From NCBI RefSeq assembly GCF_002074055.1, contig NZ_CP014619.1, positions 3,319,002-3,383,001 of the forward strand: a DNA stretch of 64,000 bases. The letters are read 5' to 3'. Position 1 is the stretch's first letter, and each line of letters starts with the position of its first letter. Under the pieces are notes generated by a model. It had not been told where the DNA came from. It was given only the letters and a program-made list of their open reading frames with translations, and ran no database searches. The position numbers and the translations under genes are program-made. This document shows positions 17,230 to 25,980 of this stretch, in pieces. This DNA comes from Frondihabitans sp. 762G35 (GTDB lineage Bacteria; Actinomycetota; Actinomycetes; Actinomycetales; Microbacteriaceae).

Positions 17230-18132
17230 TCAGGCCTCGTCATCGGCCCGTGAGTTGATTATCTCGAACTCGATCGGGGTGAGGCGTCCGAGTCGTCGTT
17301 GTCGTCGTCTCCGGTGATAGGTCCGCTCGATCCAGGTCACGATCGCGAGCCGAAGTTCCTGCCGTGAATGCCACCGTTGACGGTTCAGGACGTTCTTTTG
17401 CAGAAGCGAGAAGAAGGACTCCATCGCGGCGTTGTCGGCGCACGCGCCGACCCGACCCATGGACCCCGTGATCCCGAACTCCTTGAGCTGCTCCACGAAT
17501 TTTCTGGACCGAAATTGCGAGCCTCTATCTGAGTGCAGCGTCGTCCCAACGGGTTCTCGAAGTGCGACGGCGTTCCGAAGTGCCGCTACCGCCAGCTCGG
17601 CTGTCATCCTCGAGTCGATCGAGTAGCCCACGATCCGGTTCGAGCAGACGTCCTTGATCGCGCAGAGATACAGCATGCCTTCGTCGGTCCAGTGCTCGGT
17701 GATGTCGGTCAGCCACAGCTGGTTCAGCTTCGTCGCGGTGAAGTCGCGGAGCACGAGGTCGTCGTGGACGGGCGGGCCGGCCTTCCGGTTCAGGCCCCGT
17801 TTCTTCGAGTGCAACGACCATAAGCGTTGCTCGGAGCGCAGACGCCACACACGCCGCTCAGATGCTTTCAATCCGGCTTCGGCTTCGATCTCGTCGGAGA
17901 TGAATCGATACCCGAATCCGGGGTCGTCGTGGTGCAGATCGATCGCGGCGTTGGTGAGGTGAGCGTTGTCCCAATCTCGCTGGGAGACAGGATCAGTTCG
18001 CCATTTGAAGAACGCTTGTTTGCTGAACCCCAGCACCCGTTCCCCCACCAGGAGCCTCTGGCGGGGGCGCCCCCAGGTCACCGCGATCGGGATCCGATCA
18101 GCGGCAAGGTCAAGGACCAGCGGGAACATCAT
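17230..18132 (-). CDS. IS3-family transposase OrfB (DDE integrase)
   Basis: A 300-residue rve-type transposase. The first catalytic Asp is in LWLTDITEHW, the second in HSDRGSQFRS, and the Glu in AAMESFFSLLQKNVL. An HTH_21-like segment (DPGFGYRFISDEIE) precedes the core. Its ATG overlaps the orfA stop (AAATGATG), so expression may use stop/restart coupling instead of the A-tract frameshift of many IS3 elements. Full length for the family. Confidence 0.93.
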   Translation of the reverse strand: MMFPLVLDLAADRIPIAVTWGRPRQRLLVGERVLGFSKQAFFKWRTDPVSQRDWDNAHLTNAAIDLHHDDPGFGYRFISDEIEAEAGLKASERRVWRLRSEQRLWSLHSKKRGLNRKAGPPVHDDLVLRDFTATKLNQLWLTDITEHWTDEGMLYLCAIKDVCSNRIVGYSIDSRMTAELAVAALRNAVALREPVGTTLHSDRGSQFRSRKFVEQLKEFGITGSMGRVGACADNAAMESFFSLLQKNVLNRQRWHSRQELRLAIVTWIERTYHRRRRQRRLGRLTPIEFEIINSRADDEA

Positions 18133-18422
18133 TTGGGGAGTGATGCCTGCGACAGATACGCGGCCGCTCTCCGCAGGATCTCGTTCTCTTGCTCCAGGAG
18201 CTTGATGCGTTTCTTCGCTTCGCGCAGTTCGGCCTGATCGGCCTGGGTCACCCCGGGTTTGACGCCGTCTTCGACGTCGGCGATCTTGAGCCAGCGTTGC
18301 AGGCAGGACTCGGAGATACCGAAGTCTTTCGCGATTCGGCTGACCGGGGCTTCGCCCCGACGAGCGACCGCGACGACATCGCGACGGAACTCCAATGGGA
18401 ATGCTTTGGGCACGTTGACCAT
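18129..18422 (-). CDS. IS3-family transposase OrfA (HTH protein)
   Basis: A 97-residue DNA-binding subunit: FRRDVVAVARRGEAPVSRIA then a helix-turn-helix (DFGISESCLQRWLKIAD) and a C-terminal leucine-zipper-like helix (EAKKRIKLLEQENEILRRAA). It recognises the IS ends and acts with OrfB. Intact. Confidence 0.92.
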   Translation of the reverse strand: MVNVPKAFPLEFRRDVVAVARRGEAPVSRIAKDFGISESCLQRWLKIADVEDGVKPGVTQADQAELREAKKRIKLLEQENEILRRAAAYLSQASLPK

Positions 18423-18481
18423 CCTTCCGTGAGAACCGAAATCCTCACAGCGCAGGAGTCAACCAAACCGACAGCAGTCCC

Positions 18482-18904
18482 GACCGCCTCACGAACGATC
18501 TCGGCTTCCTTTTCTTCGGAGATGTCTTCGCTGCCGAATGCGGAGATGACGTTGCGCGGATGGACCCACAAACCGATCAGCTGACGGGTCGCCAACAATG
18601 GGTCTTTGATATCCAGGCGTCCCACCCGATCAAGCTCTCCAAGCTCCTGGGTCAAGCGGGCGTTGAAGTCGGCGGGCGCACCATCAGTCCAGGCCCGCCG
18701 CAGCTCGGGGCGGCGCGGCGCTTCAGCGATAATCAGCCGACGAAGAACGGCAATACGCGGATCACGGGCCGCTCCGATCACCGCATGGAACAACCCGTCC
18801 TTATTGGTGAATTGCCCAAAGACGGTCTGTTTACGGACTCCGGCATCAGCGGCCACCGCCTCCATCGACGTGCCCATCCGGTAACGTGCCGGCGCACACA
18901 ACAA
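18482..18904 (-). pseudogene. TetR-family regulator fragment, cut by IS3
   Basis: The recognisable part begins at MGTSMEAVAADAG and continues with the TetR helix-turn-helix (VRKQTVFGQFTNKDGLFHAV) and an AefR-type ligand domain (LIGLWVHPRNVISAF). The first helix of the DNA-binding domain is missing: an in-frame TGA precedes TTG codons at about 18904. The last residues run into the IS3 end. The gene is therefore damaged at both ends. Confidence 0.7.
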
Positions 18905-19416
18905 CTCCCCGGCCAGACACTGTCACTCCGATTTCCTCGGGGCAGTGACCATGGCCGGGAAGGGCTCACGTTCACCGACTCCCCCACCCCCCCCAATCAC
19001 AACATGTAAGACGGGTTGTGTCGTGCATCCGAGCCTCAAGCGATGAACGTTTGGCCATGGAGCCGAGGTGCTCTGGGGTGTACGCCAAAGCGACACGCGC
19101 CACGAGAAACTTCGCGGAGGGGTCGCGTTTATCGCCCCTTCATTAGGAATGTCATCGCCCCGGGTAAACGCTCAACCGCTGCTAGATTTCGGGTCGTGGA
19201 AACGTCGACCCGCGGCAGTGCTGTTCCTTGCGTGTCGCATGTTCCGGCGTTGGCGCCCTGGTGCGAGTTGACCCGTCCGTTCGAGGTGCGGGATCATCGC
19301 CTTGTCAGAGTTCGATCCTGTCCGTCTCGGGGTCAGGGAACGTCGAGGAGCATTCGGATGTGTACGAGGGCCTGCTCGCACTGGAACTGTTTTTTGACGT
19401 ATTACGGGGTCTTCGT
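18905..19416. other. Non-coding stretch containing repeat copy A
   Basis: About 510 bases without a convincing gene. It starts with a C-rich run near 18980-18996, then holds the first copy of a diverged non-coding repeat (19074-19170), followed by about 240 bases leading into an XRE regulator gene. Confidence 0.5.
19074..19170 (+). repeat. Diverged non-coding repeat, copy A
   Basis: Shares co-linear blocks with 27789-27887: a 22-nt opening block with 19 matches ending in CAAAGCGACA, a CGTTT(A/G)TCGCCC block, and a closing block ATCGCCCCGGGTAAACG (16 of 17 matches). The spacing between blocks is conserved to within two bases. No ORF is shared between the copies. Confidence 0.6.
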
Positions 19417-20298
19417 ATGACGGTGCCGAAGCCTACGTTGGCCGCCTATCTCAAGGCCAGACGATCGCTCGTGCGACCTGAAGACGTCGGTTACCCTCCT
19501 GCCGCGACCCGAAGGGTCGCAGGACTTCGTCGGGAGGAAGTCGCTGAGCTTGCGGGCATCAGTGTCGAGTACCTCATTCAGTTGGAACAGGGCCGCGTCT
19601 ATCAAATCTCTGACGCCGTTCTAGTCAATTTGGCGGACGCCCTCCAACTCGATGCATATGGGCGCGAGTACCTCTTCCGGTTATCCCGTGTCATTCCGCT
19701 GGCGACTCGCACCGCGACAAACCTCGCTACCGCCACAGATCAATTCTTGGACGAGTGGTCGTTTACCGCGGCTTATATGTTCGACGCGAACCTCGACATT
19801 GTTGCGGTCAACCCTTTGCTGCATGCACTGGCTGGAGGCTTCGCCGAGGTAGGAAACAACCTGGCCGAAATGATGTTCCTGATGCCTGCCGAACATCGCG
19901 GACTAGGCGAATGGGCCACCACCGCCAAGGGAACGGTAGAGGCCTTGCGCTACTGGGGCGACACAGATGATCTTCGCTTTCAACGGGTCGTGGGAGGTCT
20001 TCTGGAGCGTGACGCCGACTTCAAGCGGATCTGGTTCGAGTACGGTGCAAGACCCATCACCACCGGAAGCTCACCGTCGCCCGTTGAAGGCTATGGCTTC
20101 GTCGACTTCCCCTGGCACGTCATTCAAACGCCTGAGGGACACCACGTTGTCGTGTGGGGCCGAAAAAAAGGGTCCTTGGCAGACGAAATTATTGGACGCC
20201 TTCAAGCGAGGCTGCTTTCCGGTGAATCTGAAGGCGAGACCAACGTCGGAGTAATTCGAGAAGCGACAAGCGCAGATCGGGAATCGGACTCCGCCTGA
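19417..20298 (+). CDS. XRE regulator with MmyB-like ligand domain (copy 2)
   Basis: A 293-residue paralogue of the regulator at 15065. It starts MTVPKPTLAAYLKARRSL; the helix-turn-helix is LRREEVAELAGISVEYLIQLE with the recognition segment ISVEYLIQ. The MmyB-like domain (FTAAYMFDANLDIVAVNPL to FPWHVIQTPEGHHVV) follows. Base composition is less GC-rich than its neighbours. It precedes copy 3 by 54 bases on the same strand, so the two may be co-transcribed. The ATG has only GGGG upstream. Confidence 0.85.
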   Translation: MTVPKPTLAAYLKARRSLVRPEDVGYPPAATRRVAGLRREEVAELAGISVEYLIQLEQGRVYQISDAVLVNLADALQLDAYGREYLFRLSRVIPLATRTATNLATATDQFLDEWSFTAAYMFDANLDIVAVNPLLHALAGGFAEVGNNLAEMMFLMPAEHRGLGEWATTAKGTVEALRYWGDTDDLRFQRVVGGLLERDADFKRIWFEYGARPITTGSSPSPVEGYGFVDFPWHVIQTPEGHHVVVWGRKKGSLADEIIGRLQARLLSGESEGETNVGVIREATSADRESDSA

Positions 20299-20352
20299 GG
20301 GTAGTAGCACCGCCATTACCTAGGGGTTTCATGAAGCCCATACGGTCTGAGC

Positions 20353-21231
20353 GTGACCACCCTGACGCCACCGCCGAAGATCGAGTCCAGGCCGCAGGGC
20401 TCCCCGTTGGGTGAGTTTCTCCGGGCTCGACGGGACTCTCTGTCACCGAGCGACGTGGGGATCATGGATGGCTCTAGGCGGCGGGTTACCGGGCTGCGGC
20501 GGCAGGAAGTGGCACGCGTTGCTGGTATCAGCGCCGAGTACTACTTGCGTCTCGAACAGGGAACAGATCGTCAGCCTTCTCGTCAAGTCCTCGTAGCGCT
20601 CAGCCGTGGCCTCCGTCTAGACGCCGACGGCACTCGTTATCTCTTCCGGCTGGCTGGCCAACTCGACGTCACGCCGCCGCCGGAAGATAGCCCGTGTCTC
20701 GCCGCGGATGTGCTCGAGCAGTGGTCGTCCACGCCGGCCTACGTCGTTGATCGCCACCAATTCGTCATCGGCATAAACGACTTGGGTGTCGAGCTCCTTC
20801 CGTTTTTGGCCACACCGGGAACCAACTTGCTCGAGCAGACGGTACTGGCCTCCCTCGACTCGGCCGAGGACCGGAACGATTACTGGAACGCCGCTATCCA
20901 GACTCAGGTCGCCGCGCTGCGATTCTGGTGCGACAGCTTCAATCCACAACTCCGCTTACTCGTCGCCTCGCTCTCGGCGAAGTCCAAAACGTTCCGCGAT
21001 GCCTGGGCCCGCCACGAAGCACATCCGGCGCGAACTGGCGCAACGCTCGCGGAAGTCCCACCATTCGGGTTCCTGCCCTTTCGGTGGCAAGTTCTGGAAC
21101 TGCCCGAGCAAGACCAGTTTCTCTTCGCCTACTCCGCGGACTCGGGAGCGCCCGAATCTGCGGCGGCGTTGGACTTTCTCCGGGCCAAGATTGCATTACG
21201 GCGAGCAGTCGCGGCATCGAGTCGACTTTAG
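20353..21231 (+). CDS. XRE regulator with MmyB-like ligand domain (copy 3)
   Basis: A 292-residue regulator with GTG start. The helix-turn-helix (LRRQEVARVAGISAEYYLRL) and the MmyB-like sensor domain (PAYVVDRHQFVIGINDLG onward, ending FLFAYSADSGAPES) are complete. It stands directly upstream of two alpha/beta hydrolase genes on the same strand and probably regulates them. Tandem arrangement with copy 2 suggests duplication followed by divergence. Confidence 0.86.
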   Translation: MTTLTPPPKIESRPQGSPLGEFLRARRDSLSPSDVGIMDGSRRRVTGLRRQEVARVAGISAEYYLRLEQGTDRQPSRQVLVALSRGLRLDADGTRYLFRLAGQLDVTPPPEDSPCLAADVLEQWSSTPAYVVDRHQFVIGINDLGVELLPFLATPGTNLLEQTVLASLDSAEDRNDYWNAAIQTQVAALRFWCDSFNPQLRLLVASLSAKSKTFRDAWARHEAHPARTGATLAEVPPFGFLPFRWQVLELPEQDQFLFAYSADSGAPESAAALDFLRAKIALRRAVAASSRL

Positions 21232-21312
21232 TGTGACCCGGGAAGGAGCACGACAGTAGCCGGTTGACGAAGAAGGGTTGTAGTCACTCATCACACCGAG
21301 AGGAATGAAGAA

Positions 21313-22035
21313 ATGACTCAGACCCCCACCATCATCCTGGTCCACGGCGCTTTCGCCGACGCCGCTAGCTGGGCCCCCGTCACCCGGGAGCTCCTGGACC
21401 GCGGTCACACCGTCCTCGTGCCGCCGGTCTACAACCGTAGCCTTGCCGAAGACGGCGCCTCGGTCCGCGCTTTCGCGGAGAAGATCGACGGCCCCGTCGT
21501 CCTGGTCGGTCACTCTTACGGCGGCGCCGTTATCACCGTCGCCGGTGACGCCGAGAACGTCGTCGGTCTCGTCTTCGTGGCCGGCTACGTCCTCGATGAG
21601 GGTGAAAGCCTCGGCCAGCTCCAGGGCGGCTTCCCCGACTCCGACCTCGCCGCGAACCTCGTCTACACCCCGTACCCGGTCGCCGGAGCCGACGACGGCA
21701 CCGACGTCTCGGTAAAGATCGATGCGTTCCCGCCGGTCTTCGCCGAGGGAGTTGACCCGAAGACTGCGCAGGTCCTCGCCGTCTCCCAGCGCCCGCTGGC
21801 GGGTGCCGCGTTCGGTGAGCCGGCGTCCGTGGCGGCGTGGAAGACCACGCCGGGCTGGGGCATCGTCTCGGCCAACGACCACACCATCAACCCCGAGGTC
21901 GAGCGCTTCGGATACAAGCGCGCCGGCTTGCGGAACGTCATCGAACTGCCTTCGCCGCACCTCGTGATGCACACCCACCCCTCCGAGGTCGCTGACGTCA
22001 TCGAGACCGCCGTCCGCGAGACCACCAGCAACTGA
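21313..22035 (+). CDS. Alpha/beta hydrolase (salicylate-esterase-like)
   Basis: A 240-residue hydrolase beginning MTQTPTIILVHGAFADAASW, with the nucleophile elbow GHSYGG and the catalytic His in LPSPHLVMHTHP. This is the group annotated as EstC/salicylate-esterase-like or haloalkane-like hydrolases with the oxyanion HGAFAD loop. Soluble and cytoplasmic, with no signal peptide. It is followed 40 bases later by a second hydrolase, so they form a small operon. Confidence 0.86.
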   Translation: MTQTPTIILVHGAFADAASWAPVTRELLDRGHTVLVPPVYNRSLAEDGASVRAFAEKIDGPVVLVGHSYGGAVITVAGDAENVVGLVFVAGYVLDEGESLGQLQGGFPDSDLAANLVYTPYPVAGADDGTDVSVKIDAFPPVFAEGVDPKTAQVLAVSQRPLAGAAFGEPASVAAWKTTPGWGIVSANDHTINPEVERFGYKRAGLRNVIELPSPHLVMHTHPSEVADVIETAVRETTSN

Positions 22036-22075
22036 CCCTCCCCCCGCAAGGCTCACCTAGAAAGGACGCCACATC

Positions 22076-23038
22076 ATGGCTGCCAACCCCCAAAACATCG
22101 CCCTGGAGCCTGCCGCGCAGGAGTTCAGCGAGGCGACCTCGAACCCGCCGTTCCTTTACCAGCTGACTCCGGAAGAGGGCCGGAAGGCCGTGGACGGCGT
22201 TCAGGACTCCGAGATCTTCAAGCCCGAGATCGACGAGGAATGGATCACTGTCGAAGGCGGACCGACCGGTTCCGTCCCGACTCGCATCGTCAAGCCCAAG
22301 GGCGCAACCGGCACCCTGCCGGTGATCCTTTACACGCACGGCGCCGGCTGGGTCTTCGGCGATGCCCACACGCACGACCGGCTCGTCCGCGACCTCGCGG
22401 TCGGAACCGGCGCCGCCGTCGTATTCCCCGAGTACGATCGCGCCCCCGAACACCAGTACCCCGTTCAGAACGAGCAGTCGTACGCAGTCGCCCAGTGGGT
22501 CGTTCAGCACGGCGCTGAGAAGGGCCTCGACGGGTCCAACGTCGCGATCGCCGGCGACTCTGTCGGCGGCAACATGGCCATCGCCTTGAACCTCATGGGC
22601 GATGAGCGCGGGGACGTGTCTTTCAAGGGCGCGGTGCTGTTCTACCCGGTCACGGACGCGAAGTTCGACACCGAGTCGTACCAGGAGTTCGCCGAGGGGT
22701 ACTTCCTCGCCCTGGACGGCATGAAGTGGTTCTGGGACCAGTACACGACCTCCGAAGAGGACCGTGCGCAGATCACCGCGTCGCCGCTGCGTGCCACGGA
22801 GGAGCAGCTGGCGTTCTTCCCGCCGACCCTCGTGATCAACGGTGAAGCAGACGTCCTCCGCGACGAAGGAGAGGCGTTCGCCGCGAAGCTCCGCCGTGCC
22901 GGTGTCGAGGTCACCCAGGTGCGTTACGCCGGGATCATCCACGACTTCGTGATGGTCAACAGCATGCACGACACCCACGCCGCCAAGGCCGCTGTGGCAC
23001 AGGCCGTCGCGCACCTCAAGGCAGCCCTTTTGGCCTAG
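22076..23038 (+). CDS. Alpha/beta hydrolase (Aes/HSL type)
   Basis: A 320-residue carboxylesterase: HGAGWVFGDAHTHD as the oxyanion loop (HGGGW variant), GDSVGGNMA as nucleophile elbow, an acid in NGEADVLRDEGE and His in IIHDFVMV. It has GAAAGGAC upstream of ATG. Co-transcribed with the preceding hydrolase and ended by a strong GC hairpin. Substrate unknown; short-chain esters are typical for the family. Confidence 0.88.
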   Translation: MAANPQNIALEPAAQEFSEATSNPPFLYQLTPEEGRKAVDGVQDSEIFKPEIDEEWITVEGGPTGSVPTRIVKPKGATGTLPVILYTHGAGWVFGDAHTHDRLVRDLAVGTGAAVVFPEYDRAPEHQYPVQNEQSYAVAQWVVQHGAEKGLDGSNVAIAGDSVGGNMAIALNLMGDERGDVSFKGAVLFYPVTDAKFDTESYQEFAEGYFLALDGMKWFWDQYTTSEEDRAQITASPLRATEEQLAFFPPTLVINGEADVLRDEGEAFAAKLRRAGVEVTQVRYAGIIHDFVMVNSMHDTHAAKAAVAQAVAHLKAALLA

Positions 23039-23050
23039 CCGCCCTGGACA

Positions 23051-23084
23051 GGCGCGGTCCGCAACCCGAAGTGCGGACCGCGCC
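23051..23084 (+). terminator. Strong GC hairpin after the hydrolase pair
   Basis: Twelve perfectly paired bases (GGCGCGGTCCGC and GCGGACCGCGCC) around a 10-nt loop start 12 bases after the stop. The position fits a terminator, although only a short T-run (ATTT) follows. Confidence 0.7.
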
Positions 23085-23117
23085 CTCCCGATTTCGCACG
23101 TTCCGAATGGAGATCCC

Positions 23118-23798
23118 GTGACCGACCAGGCGACACCAGAGGGATCTCGTGAGCTGCCGACGGCAGACAACGCCGCACAGTACCTCCACGATCGACCTAC
23201 AGCGTTCTTCAACGCCATGCTGACCGAGCACTTCGTGCTCCAATCGGTCCGCGGCGTCACCGTCTCGGAATCCTCCACGCGGGCGTCGATCTACCTGATG
23301 ACCCTTTCCAGCAGCCTCGTCGCCTACGGCTTTCTCGCCCGCTCCAGCTACGCGACTGGATACCTCGCGGTCGTCATCCCCGTCAACGTTCTCCTGGGCA
23401 TCTTTACCTACGTGCGACTCGTTCAGACGTCGCTCGAGGACGTCGCCGCCCTTGAAGCCATTCAAAAGATCCGGCGCTGGTACGGCACCCTGCTGCCGGG
23501 AGCGGAAGCGTATTTCCCGCTTCCGAGCGGTCCACGAGCGCCGAATGAGATGCTTGACATCGGCCGCCGCACGTCGTGGAGCGGGGTCTTCTTCACGCTG
23601 TCGTCGGCTATCGCCGCGGTCAACTCGATCGTCGCGGGCGCCGGCGTCGCCATCATCCTCACCGCACTGACCATCCCACCGGTGTCCATCGGAATCGGCA
23701 TTGGAGTCACTGTCGTCCTCGCCGCACTTCATGGCGTCTACCAGGAGCGCCGCTACGCGCAGCTGATGCGCCTCGTCACGACTCACCCCGAACCATGA
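23118..23798 (+). CDS. Hypothetical membrane protein, four helices
   Basis: A 226-residue protein with GTG start. An N-terminal soluble part (about 60 residues) is followed by two helices (IYLMTLSSSLVAYGFLA; YLAVVIPVNVLLGIFTYV), a soluble middle with IRRWYGTLLPGAEAYFPLP, and two more helices near the C-terminus (GVFFTLSSAIAAVNSIVAGA; GIGIGVTVVLAALHGVY). Family not recognised. Its stop overlaps the ATG of the broken MFS gene, so the two were one unit. Confidence 0.7.
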   Translation: MTDQATPEGSRELPTADNAAQYLHDRPTAFFNAMLTEHFVLQSVRGVTVSESSTRASIYLMTLSSSLVAYGFLARSSYATGYLAVVIPVNVLLGIFTYVRLVQTSLEDVAALEAIQKIRRWYGTLLPGAEAYFPLPSGPRAPNEMLDIGRRTSWSGVFFTLSSAIAAVNSIVAGAGVAIILTALTIPPVSIGIGIGVTVVLAALHGVYQERRYAQLMRLVTTHPEP

Positions 23799-25413
23799 GC
23801 GCGGAGACGGCAGCCCGGACCGGGCCGACTCGCGGTGGTGCTCTTGCACCGTTGACTATTCCGGTCTTCCGCGCATTGTGGCTGGCGGTGCTGGTGAGCA
23901 ACATCGGCAGCTGGATGCAGACCGTGGGAGCGCAGTGGCTCCTCATCGACGAACACGCGTCGCCGGCCGTGGTCGCCCTCGTCCAAACCGCGGCCAGCCT
24001 CCCGGTGCTTCTTATCGGTATTCCTGCTGGCGTGATCGGTGAGTTCAGCAACCGTCGCCCACTCCTCATCTAGGTGCAGGCCTTCCAAGTCGCCGTCGGC
24101 GTCCTTCTGACAGCGCTCACAGTCGCAGGCGCCATGACCCGGCCCTACTGCTCGTCGTGACGTTCCTGCTCGGCGCAGCATCTGCCCTGCAATTACCTGC
24201 GTATCAGGCGTTGGTCCCCGAGATCGTGCCCCGCAAGTCGATCACCGACGCGGCCGCGCTCAGCTCCGTCGGCGTCAACCTCGCCCGAGCGGTCGGTCCT
24301 GCATTGGCGGGGCTCGTCATCGCTCGACTGGGCGTCCCGTTCGTCTTCGCCGCTAACGCCCTGTCGTTCGCCCTGTTCCTCATCGTGCTCCTGGCCTGGC
24401 GCGGCTACCAACGACCGGATACCCGAGTCGAGCCGTTTATCGACGCCACCCGCGCGGGCATCCGCTACATCCTTCACGCTGGGGTCGTCCGCCGAGTCCT
24501 GGTGCAGCTCGCATGCGTGATGGTCCCCGCCAACGCTCTGTGGGCGCTCCTCCCACTGATCGCGGCCGGCCCGCTCCGGCTGTCCTCGTCCGGCTATGGT
24601 CTCCTACTCGCTGCCGTCGGCCTCGGATCGGTCGGAGGGGCGTTCCTCATGCCCGCGATCCGCACCCGACTCGGCATCGGCGGGACCGTTGCCGTAGCTT
24701 CCGTCATTTTCGGTGCCACCTCGATCGCCCTCGTCCTAGTGCCGTCTCTCCCCGTGGCTCTTGCCGTCCTCATCGTGGGAGGCGTGGCATGGATCGGTGT
24801 GGTGACGACATTGAACGGCACCGTGCAGTCCTTCCTCCCCGCGTGGGTGAGGTCACGCGGGCTCGCCGTCTACCAACTCGTCCTGTTCGGAAGCACCGCA
24901 GTGGGCTCCGCCCTCGCCGGCGCCGCCTCGTCCCTGTTCGGGGTGCTCCCGGTCATGGTGGCCGCGGGCGCACTCACAGCAGTCTCCGCCGTGCTCCTCG
25001 CCGCCCGTCCCTTCCCGTCTCTCACCGGCCGCGACCGCGCGCCGATGCCCTCCACGGACGTGCCGCCCGTAACGGAACACGACCCCGCCCTGCAAGGCGA
25101 TGTTCTCGTCCTGGTCCGATGGCAGGTGGCCGCAGGCCATGTGAGGGCGTTCCTCACGTCGATGGACGCCCTGGGGCACAGCCGCCGGCGCACGGGCGCC
25201 CGGGAATGGACTCTGCACCGCGACCGCGACCACCCCGACACCTGGGCCGAAGTCTTCCGGGTCGGGTCCTGGCAGGAGCACATCGACCAACAAACCGTTC
25301 GACGCACCGGAGACGATGCGGGCATCTTCAGCGCCGTCCGCGAGCACGCCTCGGACGACCCCGACATCGAGTACCTCATCACCCCCGACCGAACAGAGAC
25401 CCCTCATGTCTGA
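23795..25413 (+). pseudogene. MFS (DHA3) transporter with C-terminal ABM-like domain, disrupted
   Basis: The first 92 codons (SNIGSWMQTVGAQWLLIDEH is the TM1 signature of the EntS/MFS_3 group) end at TAG 24071-24073. The same frame then continues VQAFQVAVGVLLTALTVAGAMT to about 24136, where one base appears to be missing. The remaining 418 residues are read in another frame from about 24139 to 25413, giving helices 3-12 and a C-terminal antibiotic-monooxygenase-like domain (VLVLVRWQVAAGHVRAFLTS). Two lesions in an otherwise well-preserved gene suggest recent decay or sequencing error. Its end overlaps the MaoC gene. Confidence 0.82.
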
Positions 25414-25891
25414 CACCGACCAGCACGCCACCTTCGACCCCAGCGACTTCGACATCGTGCCCGCCCGCACCTTCGACGACCTCCGCGTCGGCGAAGTCTT
25501 TCGAGCGCCAAGTCGAACCGTCACGAGTGCCCACGCCTCCGCGTTCCAGGCCGTGTCAGCCGACAACCACCCCGTCCATTACGACGACGAATGGGCGAAA
25601 GCCCATGGTCACCCTGCACCGGTGGTCCATGGACTTCAGGTCCTCGCCTTTACTGCCCCCGGAGCCACCCTTTTCCCACACGTCATCGGCGAGGTCTTCG
25701 TAGCATTTACCGGACTGTCCTGCCAGTTCCACGCCGAGGTGCACGCCGGCGACACGCTCTACTCGCAGATCACACTCACGCAGCTCATCCCCGACGGTGA
25801 CAAAGGCACGGTCGTCGCCGACGTTACGGTTCACAACCACCGCCGCGAGCTTGTCCTCTCGGGACAGCACGAATACGTACTCAAGCGCTGA
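25406..25891 (+). CDS. MaoC-family dehydratase
   Basis: A 161-residue hot-dog protein beginning in the last codons of the disrupted MFS gene. The hydratase-2 motif is seen as AVSADNHPVHYDDEWAKAHG, with Asp and His positioned as in (R)-specific enoyl-CoA hydratases, and the family glycine loop PVVHGLQVLAF. It would hydrate an enoyl-CoA or act as an acyl-thioester-binding protein in the cytoplasm. Confidence 0.87.
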   Translation: MSDTDQHATFDPSDFDIVPARTFDDLRVGEVFRAPSRTVTSAHASAFQAVSADNHPVHYDDEWAKAHGHPAPVVHGLQVLAFTAPGATLFPHVIGEVFVAFTGLSCQFHAEVHAGDTLYSQITLTQLIPDGDKGTVVADVTVHNHRRELVLSGQHEYVLKR

Positions 25892-25943
25892 CACAAACGC
25901 CTCGGCGAAATCAGCGTCGACGACACGGAATGAAAAAGTGATT

Positions 25944-25957
25944 CATGCGTTTGCATG
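25944..25957. promoter_or_regulatory. Inverted repeat upstream of the dioxygenase gene
   Basis: CATGC-GTTT-GCATG lies 23 bases before the ATG of the ring-cleaving dioxygenase and may be a regulator site for the two-gene module. Confidence 0.35.
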
Positions 25958-25980
25958 GATACCGAGTTGAGGAGAACAGC

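Larger units (their letters stand above)
17189..18481 (-). mobile_element. IS3-family insertion sequence
   Basis: An element of about 1.29 kb bounded by 28-bp terminal inverted repeats at 17189-17216 and 18454-18481 with 26 matches. Both ends begin GGGACTGCTGTCGGT from outside in. It contains overlapping orfA and orfB on the minus strand. The flanks show no obvious target duplication, and the genes cut on the two sides are unrelated, so DNA next to the element has been lost. Confidence 0.9.

Noticed and set aside
21998-23278. 426-codon minus-strand frame opposite the esterase
   Set aside because: The plus-strand esterase has full catalytic motifs and a terminator; the opposite frame has none.
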